DNA from: Leucobacter musarum subsp. musarum
GTDB lineage: Bacteria > Actinomycetota > Actinomycetes > Actinomycetales > Microbacteriaceae
Direction: 5' to 3'
Length of the DNA: 64,000 nucleotides
Assembly (NCBI RefSeq): GCF_001273845.1
Contig: NZ_JHBW01000065.1
Span: 124,001 to 188,000, forward strand
Made by a program: the position numbers and the translations under genes. Every line of letters starts with the position of its first letter. Positions within the stretch are counted from its first letter, which is position 1. Of this stretch, positions 1 to 8,122 are shown one piece after another. Under the pieces are notes generated by a model that saw nothing but the letters and a program-made list of their open reading frames with translations, had not been told where the DNA came from and made no database searches.

Positions 1-155
1 CTCAGGGCGACTCCACAGCGTCGTCTCCTGAGAACCAGGCACCCGCGCCCTCGGCTCCGTCCGAACCGCAGGCACCCCTGGCTCCGGGCGAATCGAGTCA
101 GCCGCCGCGCAACCTCGGCGTGCGCAGTGACGACGATCGCGACGACTCGAGGTAA
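1..155 (+). CDS. ftsH: C-terminal tail of FtsH-like membrane AAA+ metalloprotease (partial)
   Basis: The reading frame enters from before the window and stops with TAA at 153-155. It encodes about 50 residues rich in Pro, Ala, Ser and Gln, ending in an acidic Asp/Arg stretch. No catalytic domain is present in the window, so the call rests on two things: actinobacterial FtsH proteins end in such a disordered low-complexity tail, and ftsH typically lies directly before folE. FtsH is a membrane-anchored ATP- and zinc-dependent protease. The gap to folE is only 5 nt, so the two are probably co-transcribed. Confidence 0.6.
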   Translation, partial: QGDSTASSPENQAPAPSAPSEPQAPLAPGESSQPPRNLGVRSDDDRDDSR

Positions 156-160
156 CGCGC

Positions 161-748
161 ATGGGGGAGACCGTGGATCGCGAGCGGATCGCTTCGGCGG
201 TGCGCGAGCTCATCAGTGCGATCGGGGCGAACCCCGATAGCCCGGAGCTCGCGAGCACTCCGTTCCGTGTCGCCGACTCGTACGCCGAGTTCTTTGCCGG
301 AATCGGCCGTGATCCGGCAGTGCTGCTCTCTGACTCGGTGCCGGTCGGCGATGACACTGGCGAACTGGTGCTCGTGCGCGACATCACGCTGCGTTCGATG
401 TGCGAGCACCACCTGCTCCCGTTCCGCGGACGAGCTCACGTCGCGTATCGTCCGCGTGCGCGCGTCGTCGGCCTGAGCGCGATTCCGCGGGTTGTGGACA
501 CGCTCGCCGCGCGCCCCCAGATGCAGGAGCGGCTCGGCGAGCAGATCGCGCAAACGCTGCACGACGGCCTCGACCCCGAGGGGGTACTGGTCGTGCTCGA
601 AGCCAGCCATGGCTGCGTCGCCGATCGTGGCGTGCGTCAGACCGAATCTCTCACGATCACGGTGGCATCGCGCGGGTCGCTCGCGGCCCCGGTCGAGCAG
701 GCAGCCGTCTTCGCTCTGCTCGGCCGTTCCGAGAGCTCTGAGGCGTGA
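161..748 (+). CDS. folE: GTP cyclohydrolase I
   Basis: This 195-aa protein converts GTP to 7,8-dihydroneopterin triphosphate, the first step of folate synthesis, in the cytoplasm. The zinc and active-site motif CEHH lies at residues 81-84, and the distal HGCV motif supplies the other zinc-binding cysteine. The GLS-RVVDTLA-R-QMQERL segment and the RGV signature are also typical. Length fits the family core. The stop TGA overlaps the GTG start of the folP-folB fusion (GTGA), so the genes are translationally coupled. It opens a four-enzyme folate operon. Confidence 0.96.
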   Translation: MGETVDRERIASAVRELISAIGANPDSPELASTPFRVADSYAEFFAGIGRDPAVLLSDSVPVGDDTGELVLVRDITLRSMCEHHLLPFRGRAHVAYRPRARVVGLSAIPRVVDTLAARPQMQERLGEQIAQTLHDGLDPEGVLVVLEASHGCVADRGVRQTESLTITVASRGSLAAPVEQAAVFALLGRSESSEA

Positions 749-2055
749 GCCCCGTCGACGCGGTCGCCGCCACGGTGGCACCGATCGTAATGGGCGTGCT
801 CAACGTCACCCCCGATTCCTTCAGCGACGGAGGCCAGTTCCTCGCCGCCGATGCCGCGATTGCGCGCGGCCTCGAACTCGCGCGGAGCGGCGCCGACGTG
901 GTCGATATCGGCGGCGAATCGACGCGGCCCGGAGCCGTCGCCGTCGCACCCGCCGAAGAACTGGAGCGCGTGCGTCCGGTCATCGCCGCCCTCGCATCGG
1001 CCGGCGTCGCAGTGTCGGTCGACACGCTGCACGCATCGACCGCGCGTGCCGCAGTCGAAGCCGGGGCGCGGTACATCAACGATGTCTCGGGCGGTCTCTT
1101 CGACGCCGACATGCTCGCGGTCGCCTCAGAGGCGAGCCGGCACCGCGCCGTGCATTTCATCATCGGCCACTGGCGCGGCATCCCCGACCCGGCGCACCTG
1201 CGATCGGACTACTCCGATGTGGTGCGCGACGTCTGCGAGGCACTCGCTGAGCGCGCCCGAGCAGCAATCGCGGCGGGAGTCGACGCCGCCCACATCGTGC
1301 TCGACCCGGGCCTCGGATTCGACAAGACCGCCGAGCAAGGTTGGCAGTTGCTCGCCCGGCTTGACCAACTGCGCGCTCTCGGGTTCCCGGTGCTCGTGGG
1401 AGCCTCGCGTAAGCGGATGCTGGGCGAGACCATCGAGTCGCTCGCCGCTCACGCGCCGGGCACCGAATCGACGCACCCGCGAGACCTGGCGACCGCCGTG
1501 GTGACTGCGCTCGCGGCGCAGGCCGGTGCCTGGGGAGTGCGTGTGCACGACGTGGTCGGTTCGCGTCAGGCGCTGGCCGTGCACGCGGCCTGGGAGTCCG
1601 GGCTGGGCACAGCCGGCCCACTGGCTCCACCGGCGCCGAGTCTCACGTCGAGCTCCGTGGCCGACGCAGTGGCGCACGCTGATCGCATCACGCTCATCGG
1701 CCTCGAAGTCTTCGCCCACCATGGAGTGTTCGATTTCGAGCGCGAGCAGGGTCAGCGATTCGTCATCGACGCAGAGGTCGCCGTCGATCTGGCGCCTGCG
1801 GCGGCGGGAGACGCCCTCGAACGCACCGTGCATTACGGCGAGCTCGCGGAAGCGATCGCAGCCGCGGTCGCCTCCGATCCGGTGGACCTGATCGAGACCG
1901 TCGCCGAACGTGTTGCCGCAGTGGCACTGGGCTTCTCGGCGGTGCGGTCGGCACGCATCACCGTACACAAGCCCGACGCGCCGATCACGGTGCCGTTTGT
2001 CGACGTCTCGGTGACCGTCGTGCGCGAGCGCTCTCGCAACGGAGAGCACGCATGA
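745..2055 (+). CDS. folP: Fused dihydropteroate synthase and dihydroneopterin aldolase (FolP-FolB)
   Basis: A 436-aa two-domain protein. Residues about 14-270 are dihydropteroate synthase: MGVLNVTPDSFSDGG at 16-30, then DIGGESTRPGA, INDVSGG, LDPGLGF and GASRKRML, the pterin and diphosphate binding motifs and the sulfonamide target. Residues about 315-425 are dihydroneopterin aldolase: GLEVFAHHGVFDFE, the HYGEL segment and the KPDAPI lysine motif near the end. An Ala/Pro/Ser linker of roughly 30 residues separates them. In most bacteria folP and folB are separate genes, and the frame is continuous here. GTG start; ATGA overlap with folK. Confidence 0.94.
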   Translation: MSPVDAVAATVAPIVMGVLNVTPDSFSDGGQFLAADAAIARGLELARSGADVVDIGGESTRPGAVAVAPAEELERVRPVIAALASAGVAVSVDTLHASTARAAVEAGARYINDVSGGLFDADMLAVASEASRHRAVHFIIGHWRGIPDPAHLRSDYSDVVRDVCEALAERARAAIAAGVDAAHIVLDPGLGFDKTAEQGWQLLARLDQLRALGFPVLVGASRKRMLGETIESLAAHAPGTESTHPRDLATAVVTALAAQAGAWGVRVHDVVGSRQALAVHAAWESGLGTAGPLAPPAPSLTSSSVADAVAHADRITLIGLEVFAHHGVFDFEREQGQRFVIDAEVAVDLAPAAAGDALERTVHYGELAEAIAAAVASDPVDLIETVAERVAAVALGFSAVRSARITVHKPDAPITVPFVDVSVTVVRERSRNGEHA

Positions 2056-2621
2056 TCGCCCAGGTGGTGCCCGTGCTGTTCGCCTTCGGAGCCAATCTCG
2101 GTGATCGTGGGGAGACGATTCGTGCGGCGCAGCGCGACCTCGCGGCGACGCCGGGCATCGATCACCTCGTGCCATCCGCGCTGCGCGAGACCATCGCGTT
2201 GACCGTGCACGGGCCTGACCCTGAGGCCCCGCGGTACCTCAACGGCGTGGCGACGGCATCGACGTCGCTCGATCCGCACACGCTGCTTGACCGTATGCAG
2301 GCGATCGAGGCCGCGCACGGGCGGGTGCGCGACGCGCGCTGGGGCGACCGCACGCTCGACATCGATCTGGTGCTCTTCGGGGGTCGCGTGATTCGCGACG
2401 ATCGGCTCGAAGTGCCTCACCCCCGCGCGCACGAGCGCGACTTCGTGCTCGCCCCGTGGCTCGACCTCGACCCCAACGCCGTGCTCATGGGGCACGGTCG
2501 CGTCGCCGACCTCCTGGCGCGCATCGGCGACACCACGACGCCCGCGACGCACGCAGCGTCGTACGAGTCGAGCTCTTCCGTCATCGCGACCGAAACGGGG
2601 GAGCACCGTGCGCAAGATTGA
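2052..2621 (+). CDS. folK: 2-amino-4-hydroxy-6-hydroxymethyldihydropteridine pyrophosphokinase
   Basis: This 189-aa HPPK transfers pyrophosphate from ATP to 6-hydroxymethyldihydropterin, making the substrate of the neighbouring FolP domain. Visible motifs are FAFGANLGDRGETIRAA at the N-terminus, the RYLNGVA segment, the HGRVRDARWGDRTLDIDLVLFG signature with its two Mg-binding Asp residues, and LEVPHPRAHERDFVL. The C-terminal 35 residues are a low-complexity tail. The start overlaps the folB stop by 4 nt and the end overlaps the DUF3180 gene by 14 nt. Confidence 0.95.
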   Translation: MIAQVVPVLFAFGANLGDRGETIRAAQRDLAATPGIDHLVPSALRETIALTVHGPDPEAPRYLNGVATASTSLDPHTLLDRMQAIEAAHGRVRDARWGDRTLDIDLVLFGGRVIRDDRLEVPHPRAHERDFVLAPWLDLDPNAVLMGHGRVADLLARIGDTTTPATHAASYESSSSVIATETGEHRAQD

Positions 2622-3126
2622 TCGCACCAATCCGCTCGCTATTGTCGCCGCTGCCGCCATGGGGGCGGCAGTCGGGCTCGTGGCGCAGTTCGCGCTCTCG
2701 AGCCGCGGCGCACCGCCGCTCGTGCCCCCGCTGTCGCTCGCGGCCTCACTCGCGATTCTGGCGGCGGTGCTGCTTATCTTCGGGCTTCGGCTGCACCGAC
2801 AGGTGCGCAAGCGCCCGGGCGCGGTGAACCCGTTCCACGCCGTGCGCCTGCTGGTCACGGCACGCGCCGGGCAACTCGTCGGCGGGTGCTTCGGCGGCTT
2901 CGGTGCGGGGCTGCTGCTCTCGCTCGCCGGCCGCTCGATCGCTGCGCCGACCGCCACCTGGCTGCCGATGGTGTTCGTCGTCGTCGCGGCCGCCGCGCTC
3001 ATCGCGTGCGCCGCGATTGCCGAGCATCTGTGCCGCGTGCCCCCGGGAGACGACGGCGCCGACGACGATTCAGGCATCGAACCTGGCCGTGGCCCGGCTG
3101 ATCAGACGGCCTACCGCGAGCACTGA
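2608..3126 (+). CDS. DUF3180 family membrane protein
   Basis: A 172-aa protein of unknown function with four predicted membrane helices arranged as two hairpins (about residues 10-28, 42-60, 88-107 and 113-134) and a short acidic, disordered C-terminus. DUF3180 proteins are known as partners of actinobacterial folate operons, and here the GTG start lies inside folK. The last codons and stop form the first unit of a small tandem repeat. Its link to folate metabolism is positional only. Confidence 0.85.
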   Translation: MRKIDRTNPLAIVAAAAMGAAVGLVAQFALSSRGAPPLVPPLSLAASLAILAAVLLIFGLRLHRQVRKRPGAVNPFHAVRLLVTARAGQLVGGCFGGFGAGLLLSLAGRSIAAPTATWLPMVFVVVAAAALIACAAIAEHLCRVPPGDDGADDDSGIEPGRGPADQTAYREH

Positions 3127-3177
3127 CCCGCAGTGGAGAGCACTGACCCGAAGCGGTGAGCACTGACGCGCAGCGGC
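3118..3177 (+). repeat. Three tandem copies of a 20-bp unit
   Basis: Units at 3118-3137, 3138-3157 and 3158-3177 share the pattern gagcactgacscgmagygg, with two to four substitutions between copies. The first copy includes the last codons and the TGA of the DUF3180 gene. The array sits in the gap before the bPH2 genes. No function can be assigned. Confidence 0.85.
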
Positions 3178-3220
3178 GAACGACCGCTTCGCGCCGCTGA
3201 CTCCTCGACGGGTCGGGGCC

Positions 3221-3226
3221 TAAGCT
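3221..3226 (+). promoter_or_regulatory. -10 element TAAGCT of a probable leaderless promoter
   Basis: TAAGCT is followed by exactly 6 nt and the ATG at 3233, with no ribosome binding site. CTGACT at 3197-3202 is a possible -35 at 18-nt spacing. It implies that the bPH2 operon has its own promoter downstream of the folate genes. Confidence 0.5.
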
Positions 3227-3232
3227 GGGGGC

Positions 3233-3757
3233 ATGACTCCGGATGGTGTGGATACGACTGAGACGTCGAGCGGTTGGCAGACCGAGCAGGTCGCCTGGAA
3301 GCGGGTTTCCCCGTCGTACGCCTGGGCCGACCTCGCGATGAATCTGCTCTTCGTCATCGCACTCGCGGCGGTGCTCGTGGTCATTCTGGTGCTGTCGCGC
3401 GGCGACGCCCCACTGTTCTTCCGCATCGCCTTGCCGGTGCTCATCGTCATTTTTCTGATCAACGCGATCTTCGCGTTCCGCCGGGTGCGCGCCATCGGGT
3501 ATGTGCTGCGCGAAGACGACCTGCTCTTCCGCCGCGGCATCATGTTCGAGCGGGTCATCGCCGTACCCTACGGTCGGCTGCAGCTCGTCGATGTGACGCG
3601 TGGGCCGCTGCTGCGCGCGCTGGGGCTCGCAACCCTCAAGTTCGTCACCGCGTCTGCGGCGACCGGAGTGCACCTCCCGGGCCTGCCGCACGCCGAAGCC
3701 GAAGAGCTGCGCGACCGTCTGGTCTCGCTCGCGGAAGCGCGGAGGTCGGGCCTGTGA
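3233..3757 (+). CDS. Membrane protein with one bPH2 (bacterial pleckstrin-homology) domain, YdbS-like
   Basis: A 174-aa protein with two membrane helices near residues 35-55 and 62-80, followed by a cytoplasmic bPH2 domain containing YVLREDDLLFRRGIMFERVIAVPYGRLQLVDV. This is the usual architecture of the YdbS partner of YdbS/YdbT pairs. In Bacillus the YdbST pair has been associated with resistance to antimicrobial peptides; that role here is inference. Its stop overlaps the GTG start of the larger bPH2 protein. Confidence 0.85.
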   Translation: MTPDGVDTTETSSGWQTEQVAWKRVSPSYAWADLAMNLLFVIALAAVLVVILVLSRGDAPLFFRIALPVLIVIFLINAIFAFRRVRAIGYVLREDDLLFRRGIMFERVIAVPYGRLQLVDVTRGPLLRALGLATLKFVTASAATGVHLPGLPHAEAEELRDRLVSLAEARRSGL

Positions 3758-5517
3758 CCCAGGAGTCCGACGGCGCCGTCGTCGATCCCTCGGTCGACGC
3801 GCGGTTGCCGGGCACCTCCGACGCCGACGGCTGGCGTCGCATGCATCCGCTCTCACCGCTGCTCCGCGGCGGCCTCGCCCTCATCGTCATCGCGGGCATT
3901 GTGATTGCGAACTTCCGCGATCACTTCGTGCAGTTCTTCTTCGCCGATCGCTTCGCGGTGCCCGGCGGGTCGGTCGATGTCTCGGGCGAGGGCGACCTCG
4001 TCGATGTGTACGAGTACCTCGCTGCGGAGGGGCTGCTGCTGCTCGTGCTCGGCGGCATCCTGCTCGTCATTCTGCTGATCGTGCTCTTCTCGTGGCTCGC
4101 GTGGCGGTTCGCGACCTACCGCATCACCGACGCCGCCGTCGAGGTGCGCAGCGGCGTGCTCTTCCGGTCGCACCGCCGCGCTCCGCTCGAGCGCATTCAG
4201 AGCGTGAACCTGCAGCGGTCGCTCCTCGCCCGCGCGTTGGGACTCACCAAGATCGAGGTCGTCACCGCGGGGCAGGGCGGCAAGGTCGAACTTTCTTACC
4301 TCGGGCATCGGGATGCCAAGACGGTACGCGAGCAGATATTGCAGGTGTCGGGGGCTCGACGTCGTGGCGGTCACACCGCTCAACGCGGCGTCGCAGACGT
4401 GAGTGGCCCGGCACCCGTCGGCTACGACGGCTTCGTCTACGACACCGCGGGCGATCCGGTGACGTCGCGCGCTCAAGACTTCATCGATGCCGATATCGAC
4501 CCCGAAGCGCTGCGGGCCCACACACTGGTGACGGTGCCGATCGGCCGCCTCGCAGCGAGCATCGCGCTCGGCTGGGAGTCCGTGATCCTAGTCCTCCTGA
4601 TCGTGGGCATCGTGATCGGCGGCGCGGTGCTCGAGGCGTTCCTGATCTTCGGTGTGATCCCGCTGATCATCGTGATGGTCAGCATCATGTTCGGCCAGCT
4701 CAACAAGGGCTTCAAGTTCACGCTCTCGCGCACCGACGATGCCGTGCGCACGGGCTCGGGTCTCACCGCGACGATGACCGAATCGATTCCGTTCGGCCGC
4801 ATCCACGCGGTCGAGGCACGTCAGCCGCTCCTCTGGAGGCCGCTCGGCTGGTGGAAGGTGCGCATCACGACGGCGGGGCACTCGGTGGCCCAGGGCGGGC
4901 AGAATGCGACGCAGAACGTGGTGCTGCCGGTGGGCCGAGAAGCCGATGTGCTCCGTGTCATCGACACGCTGCTCCCGGGCGACGGTGATGCCGAAGCCGC
5001 GTTCGCCGCGCTGCGCGACGGGCTGACCGGGTCTGCCGCGAGCTACGTTCATGCGGGGCGCCGCTCGGCGACCGTGCTGCTCTGGGGGCGACGGCGAGCA
5101 GGTCTCAGCATTGCTGACGCCGAATTCGAGCATGCGTCGCTCCGGGTGCGTCGCGGCGTGCTGACCCGCTCGCTCTCGATCATGCCGATCTTGCGCGCGC
5201 AGTCGGTGCAGTTGCGGCGCCCGATGGTGCACCGCATGCTGGGGCTGGCAGCGATTCAGGCCCATACGGTGCTCGGGCCGGTGCGCATGGAGATGCGCGG
5301 CCTCGATCTCGATGCGGCTCGTTCGGTGTTCGACGAGCTCACAGCCACCGTGCTCCGCATTCAAGGCGGGGAGGCGTCGCGCATCATCGCGATGCGTGAC
5401 GATGCCGAGTCGCAGGCAACGCAGGCACCGCAGGTCAACGAGATGCTGGAGTCGCCGGTGGTGCTCGAGACAGAGGCACAGCCGGAGGCGCCAGAGACCC
5501 CGGAGGCACCGCGGTGA
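3754..5517 (+). CDS. Large membrane protein with three bPH2 domains, YdbT-like
   Basis: A 587-aa protein, partner of the preceding gene. Paired membrane helices precede PH-like domains. The first domain contains YRITDAAVEVRSGVLFRSHRRAPLERIQSVNL and the third contains ASLRVRRGVLTRSLSIMPILRAQSVQLRRP. The middle one (TLSRTDDAVRTGSGL) is more diverged. The GTG start at 3754 was chosen because it overlaps the upstream stop as GTGA. The frame stays open well upstream of that point, but only as a shadow of the first gene. The Pro/Glu-rich C-terminus is disordered. The stop overlaps the next gene's GTG. Confidence 0.85.
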   Translation: MTQESDGAVVDPSVDARLPGTSDADGWRRMHPLSPLLRGGLALIVIAGIVIANFRDHFVQFFFADRFAVPGGSVDVSGEGDLVDVYEYLAAEGLLLLVLGGILLVILLIVLFSWLAWRFATYRITDAAVEVRSGVLFRSHRRAPLERIQSVNLQRSLLARALGLTKIEVVTAGQGGKVELSYLGHRDAKTVREQILQVSGARRRGGHTAQRGVADVSGPAPVGYDGFVYDTAGDPVTSRAQDFIDADIDPEALRAHTLVTVPIGRLAASIALGWESVILVLLIVGIVIGGAVLEAFLIFGVIPLIIVMVSIMFGQLNKGFKFTLSRTDDAVRTGSGLTATMTESIPFGRIHAVEARQPLLWRPLGWWKVRITTAGHSVAQGGQNATQNVVLPVGREADVLRVIDTLLPGDGDAEAAFAALRDGLTGSAASYVHAGRRSATVLLWGRRRAGLSIADAEFEHASLRVRRGVLTRSLSIMPILRAQSVQLRRPMVHRMLGLAAIQAHTVLGPVRMEMRGLDLDAARSVFDELTATVLRIQGGEASRIIAMRDDAESQATQAPQVNEMLESPVVLETEAQPEAPETPEAPR

Positions 5518-6218
5518 ACGCGGGTGCGCAGGCCTCCCGGCTCGGCATTGGCATCGTCGGTGCCGGCAGGGTCGGCCCGGTGCTGGCGCGAGCTCTGGCA
5601 GGCGCGGGTCACGCCATCGTCGCGATTCACGCCTCCGGTGAGGACGGGCGCGAGCGGGCCGAGTCGATGCTGCCGGGTGTGCCGCAGCTCGAAGTCGCTG
5701 AGGTCGTGCGGCGATCCGAACTCGTGCTGTTCGCCGTGCCGGGATCCGAGTTGCCCGATCTCATCGCGGGGCTCGCGGCGACGGGTGCCTGGCAGCCGGG
5801 CCAGCTCGCCATTCACACCGCGCCCGAGCACGGCATCGGCGTCTTCGCGCCGGCGCTCGCGGCCGGCGTGATTCCGCTCGCGTTGCACCCCGCAATGGTC
5901 TTCACCGGCACGAGCCTCGATCTGACTCGGCTCGCTGAGGCGACGGTCGCGGTCACCGCGCCGGCTCCCGTGCTGCCGATCGGGCAGGCGCTCGCGGTCG
6001 AAATGGGGGCCGAGCCCGTGATCGTCGCCGAGCAGGATCGCGCCGCGTACGCCGAATCGGTCGGTGCCGCGAGCGAATTCTCGCGAGCGATCGTGCGCAA
6101 CGCGCTCGATGCCCTCCGCGGCCTGGGCATCGAGCACCCCGAACGCGTGGTCGGCGGGATCGTGCGAGCCGCCATCGAGGAAGAGCTGATCGCCGGGACG
6201 GCCGATCCGGAGGTCTGA
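5514..6218 (+). CDS. Rossmann-like / DUF2520 protein
   Basis: A 234-aa protein. The N-terminal NAD(P)-binding fold carries GIVGAGRVGPVLARALAGAGH at about residues 12-32. The C-terminal DUF2520 part carries HPAMVFTGTSLDL and a helical segment with AASEFSRAIVRNALDAL. It resembles 6-phosphogluconate- or ketopantoate-reductase-type dehydrogenases, but no substrate is established. In many actinobacteria this gene is followed by panC and panD; here lysS follows directly. GTG start overlaps the previous stop. Confidence 0.8.
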   Translation: MNAGAQASRLGIGIVGAGRVGPVLARALAGAGHAIVAIHASGEDGRERAESMLPGVPQLEVAEVVRRSELVLFAVPGSELPDLIAGLAATGAWQPGQLAIHTAPEHGIGVFAPALAAGVIPLALHPAMVFTGTSLDLTRLAEATVAVTAPAPVLPIGQALAVEMGAEPVIVAEQDRAAYAESVGAASEFSRAIVRNALDALRGLGIEHPERVVGGIVRAAIEEELIAGTADPEV

Positions 6219-6229
6219 TCGCGGAAGCT

Positions 6230-6235
6230 AGGATG
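6230..6235 (+). promoter_or_regulatory. Probable -10 (TAGGAT) and leader of lysS
   Basis: TAGGAT lies 38 nt before the lysS ATG. The short leader contains a good ribosome binding site, GGAGGA at 6258-6263, so this is a leadered transcript. No convincing -35 was seen. Confidence 0.45.
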
Positions 6236-6273
6236 GACCGGTACGTCGACCCGATCCGGAGGATCCCGCCACA

Positions 6274-7821
6274 ATGAGCGATCAGACCGCAGCACCCGCA
6301 GATTCCGCCCCCGAGGCGAGCGCCGAAGAGATCTTCGAGCAGAAGCGGGTGCGACTCGAGAAGCGCGATCGGCTGAACGCCGACGCCGACCTCGCGGGCG
6401 GAGCCTACCCGGTGTCGCTGCCGGTCACCACGACGATTCCGGCCGTCCGTGCCCAGTACAGGCATCTCGAAGAAACGCCCGACACGGCCTCGGGCGAGAC
6501 CGTGGGCGTCGCGGGCCGCATCGTGTTCCAGCGCAACACGGGCAAGCTCTGCTTCGCATCGCTGCAGGCCGGAGACGGCACGCGCATCCAGGCAATGGTG
6601 AGCTTGGCGGAGGTGGGCGAGGAGTCGCTCGCACGCTACAAGGAGCTCACCGACCTCGGCGATCACCTGTTCATCAGCGGCGAGGTCGTCTCGAGCCGCC
6701 GCGGCGAGCTCTCGATCATGGTGCGCGAGTGGGCCATTGCGGCGAAGGCGATCGCACCGCTCCCGAACATGTACGCGGAGCTGAATGAAGAGACGCGCAT
6801 TCGTCAGCGCTACCTCGACCTGATTCAACGTGAGCAGGCGCGCATCAACGTGGTCACCCGCGCCCGCACTATGGCGAGCCTGCGCCAGACCTTCGCCGAG
6901 CGCGACTTCATCGAGGTCGAAACCCCGATGCTGCAGACGATGCACGGAGGCGCCTCGGCGCGCCCGTTCGTGACGCAGTCGAACGCGTTCGACACCGAGC
7001 TCTACCTCCGCATCGCGCCCGAGCTCTACCTCAAGCGCGCGGCAGTGGGCGGCCTGGAGCGCGTCTTCGAGATTAACCGCAACTTCCGCAACGAGGGTGC
7101 CGATTCGACGCACAGCCCCGAGTTCGCGATGCTTGAGGCGTACGAGGCGTACTCCGATTACAACGGCATTGCCGACCTGACGCAGCTGCTCATCCAGAAC
7201 GCCGCGCTGGCGGCCAACGCCCGCACTGAGCGTGCGGGGACGCACGTGGTGCAGTGGGCCGACGGCACGCTGTTCGACCTCGGCGGCGACTGGGATCGCA
7301 TCTCGATGTACGGCACCCTTTCGGCGGCGGCCGGTCGAGAGATCACGCCCGACACCACCGTCGACGAGCTGCAGGCCATCGCTGACGCCGAGGGTGTCGA
7401 GGTGCATCTGCCGAACCACGGCAAGCTCGTCGAAGAGCTGTGGGAGCACTTCGTGAAGGGCGGCCTCGAGCGCCCGACGTTCGTCATGGACTTCCCTGTC
7501 GAGACGAGCCCGTTGACGCGCCACCACCGCTCCATTCCGGGCGTCGTCGAGAAGTGGGATCTTTACATCCGCGGGTTCGAGCTGGCGACGGGCTACTCCG
7601 AGCTGGTCGACCCGGTGGTGCAGCGCGAGCGCTTCGTGCAGCAGGCCGCCGAGGGCGCGCGCGGCGATGACGAAGCGATGCCGATCGACGAAGACTTCTT
7701 GCGTGCGCTCGAGCACGGCATGCCGCCGTCGGGTGGCATGGGCATGGGCATGGATCGCCTCCTGATGGCCCTGACCGGGCTCGGGATCCGCGAGACCATC
7801 CTCTTCCCGATCGTCAAGTAG
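6274..7821 (+). CDS. lysS: Lysyl-tRNA synthetase, class II
   Basis: A 515-aa enzyme that charges tRNA(Lys). After about 60 residues of N-terminal extension comes an OB-fold anticodon-binding domain (GVAGRIVFQRNTGKLCFASLQ). The class II catalytic core follows, with motif 2 FEINRNFRNEGAD, the SPEFAMLEAYEAY substrate segment and motif 3 GMGMGMDRLLMALTG close to the C-terminus. Length is normal. A perfect hairpin follows the stop. Confidence 0.97.
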   Translation: MSDQTAAPADSAPEASAEEIFEQKRVRLEKRDRLNADADLAGGAYPVSLPVTTTIPAVRAQYRHLEETPDTASGETVGVAGRIVFQRNTGKLCFASLQAGDGTRIQAMVSLAEVGEESLARYKELTDLGDHLFISGEVVSSRRGELSIMVREWAIAAKAIAPLPNMYAELNEETRIRQRYLDLIQREQARINVVTRARTMASLRQTFAERDFIEVETPMLQTMHGGASARPFVTQSNAFDTELYLRIAPELYLKRAAVGGLERVFEINRNFRNEGADSTHSPEFAMLEAYEAYSDYNGIADLTQLLIQNAALAANARTERAGTHVVQWADGTLFDLGGDWDRISMYGTLSAAAGREITPDTTVDELQAIADAEGVEVHLPNHGKLVEELWEHFVKGGLERPTFVMDFPVETSPLTRHHRSIPGVVEKWDLYIRGFELATGYSELVDPVVQRERFVQQAAEGARGDDEAMPIDEDFLRALEHGMPPSGGMGMGMDRLLMALTGLGIRETILFPIVK

Positions 7822-7827
7822 CGAAGA

Positions 7828-7860
7828 CGGGCCTGCCCGGGTTATTCCCGGGCAGGCCCG
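7828..7860 (+). terminator. Perfect 14-bp hairpin after lysS
   Basis: Arms 7828-7841 and 7847-7860 are exact reverse complements, nearly all G/C, with the 5-nt loop TTATT. There is no T-tract. It lies 7 nt after the lysS stop. Confidence 0.8.
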
Positions 7861-7876
7861 ATACACTGGGGGCACT

Positions 7877-8056
7877 ATGGACAACTGGTGGTTGAACGCG
7901 GTGTGGTCGCTCACGCCGACCGTGCTGATCGGGCTCTTCTTCTGGATGGTGCTGCGGCTCATCCTGCGCGCCGACCGCACGGAGCGCCGCGTGTACCAGC
8001 AGCTCGAAGACGAGGAGCGCGCGAAAGCCGGCCTGCCGTCGCGTCGTGAATCCTGA
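7877..8056 (+). CDS. Small single-pass membrane protein (59 aa)
   Basis: An ATG-started 59-codon frame: MDNWWLNAVWS, one membrane helix of about 20 residues (TPTVLIGLFFWMVLRLIL), and a charged cytoplasmic tail with RADRTERRVYQQLEDEE. A TACACT box at 7862-7867 lies 9 nt upstream, so it probably has its own promoter after the lysS terminator. Codon usage matches the neighbours. Function unknown; small proteins of this type are common after lysS in related actinobacteria, from memory. Confidence 0.75.
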   Translation: MDNWWLNAVWSLTPTVLIGLFFWMVLRLILRADRTERRVYQQLEDEERAKAGLPSRRES

Positions 8057-8074
8057 GAAGTCGCTGATCCCCGG

Positions 8075-8080
8075 TACAGT
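8075..8080 (+). promoter_or_regulatory. Possible -10 (TACAGT) of cls
   Basis: TACAGT lies 42 nt before the cls ATG, and a GAGGGGG ribosome binding site precedes the start. No clear -35 was found. Confidence 0.35.
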
Positions 8081-8122
8081 GATGCATAGCGCACCCGCGC
8101 GCTGATTCACGAGGGGGCCCGC

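Noticed and set aside
1833-3077. 414-codon minus-strand frame over folB, folK and the DUF3180 gene
   Set aside because: Low-complexity translation that opposes three well-supported genes.
3118-3177. CRISPR array
   Set aside because: Three 20-bp units are contiguous with no spacers and no cas genes are nearby.
5953-8094. 713-codon open frame antisense to lysS
   Set aside because: Composition is that of a shadow frame rich in Arg, His and Ala; lysS is complete and unambiguous on the other strand.
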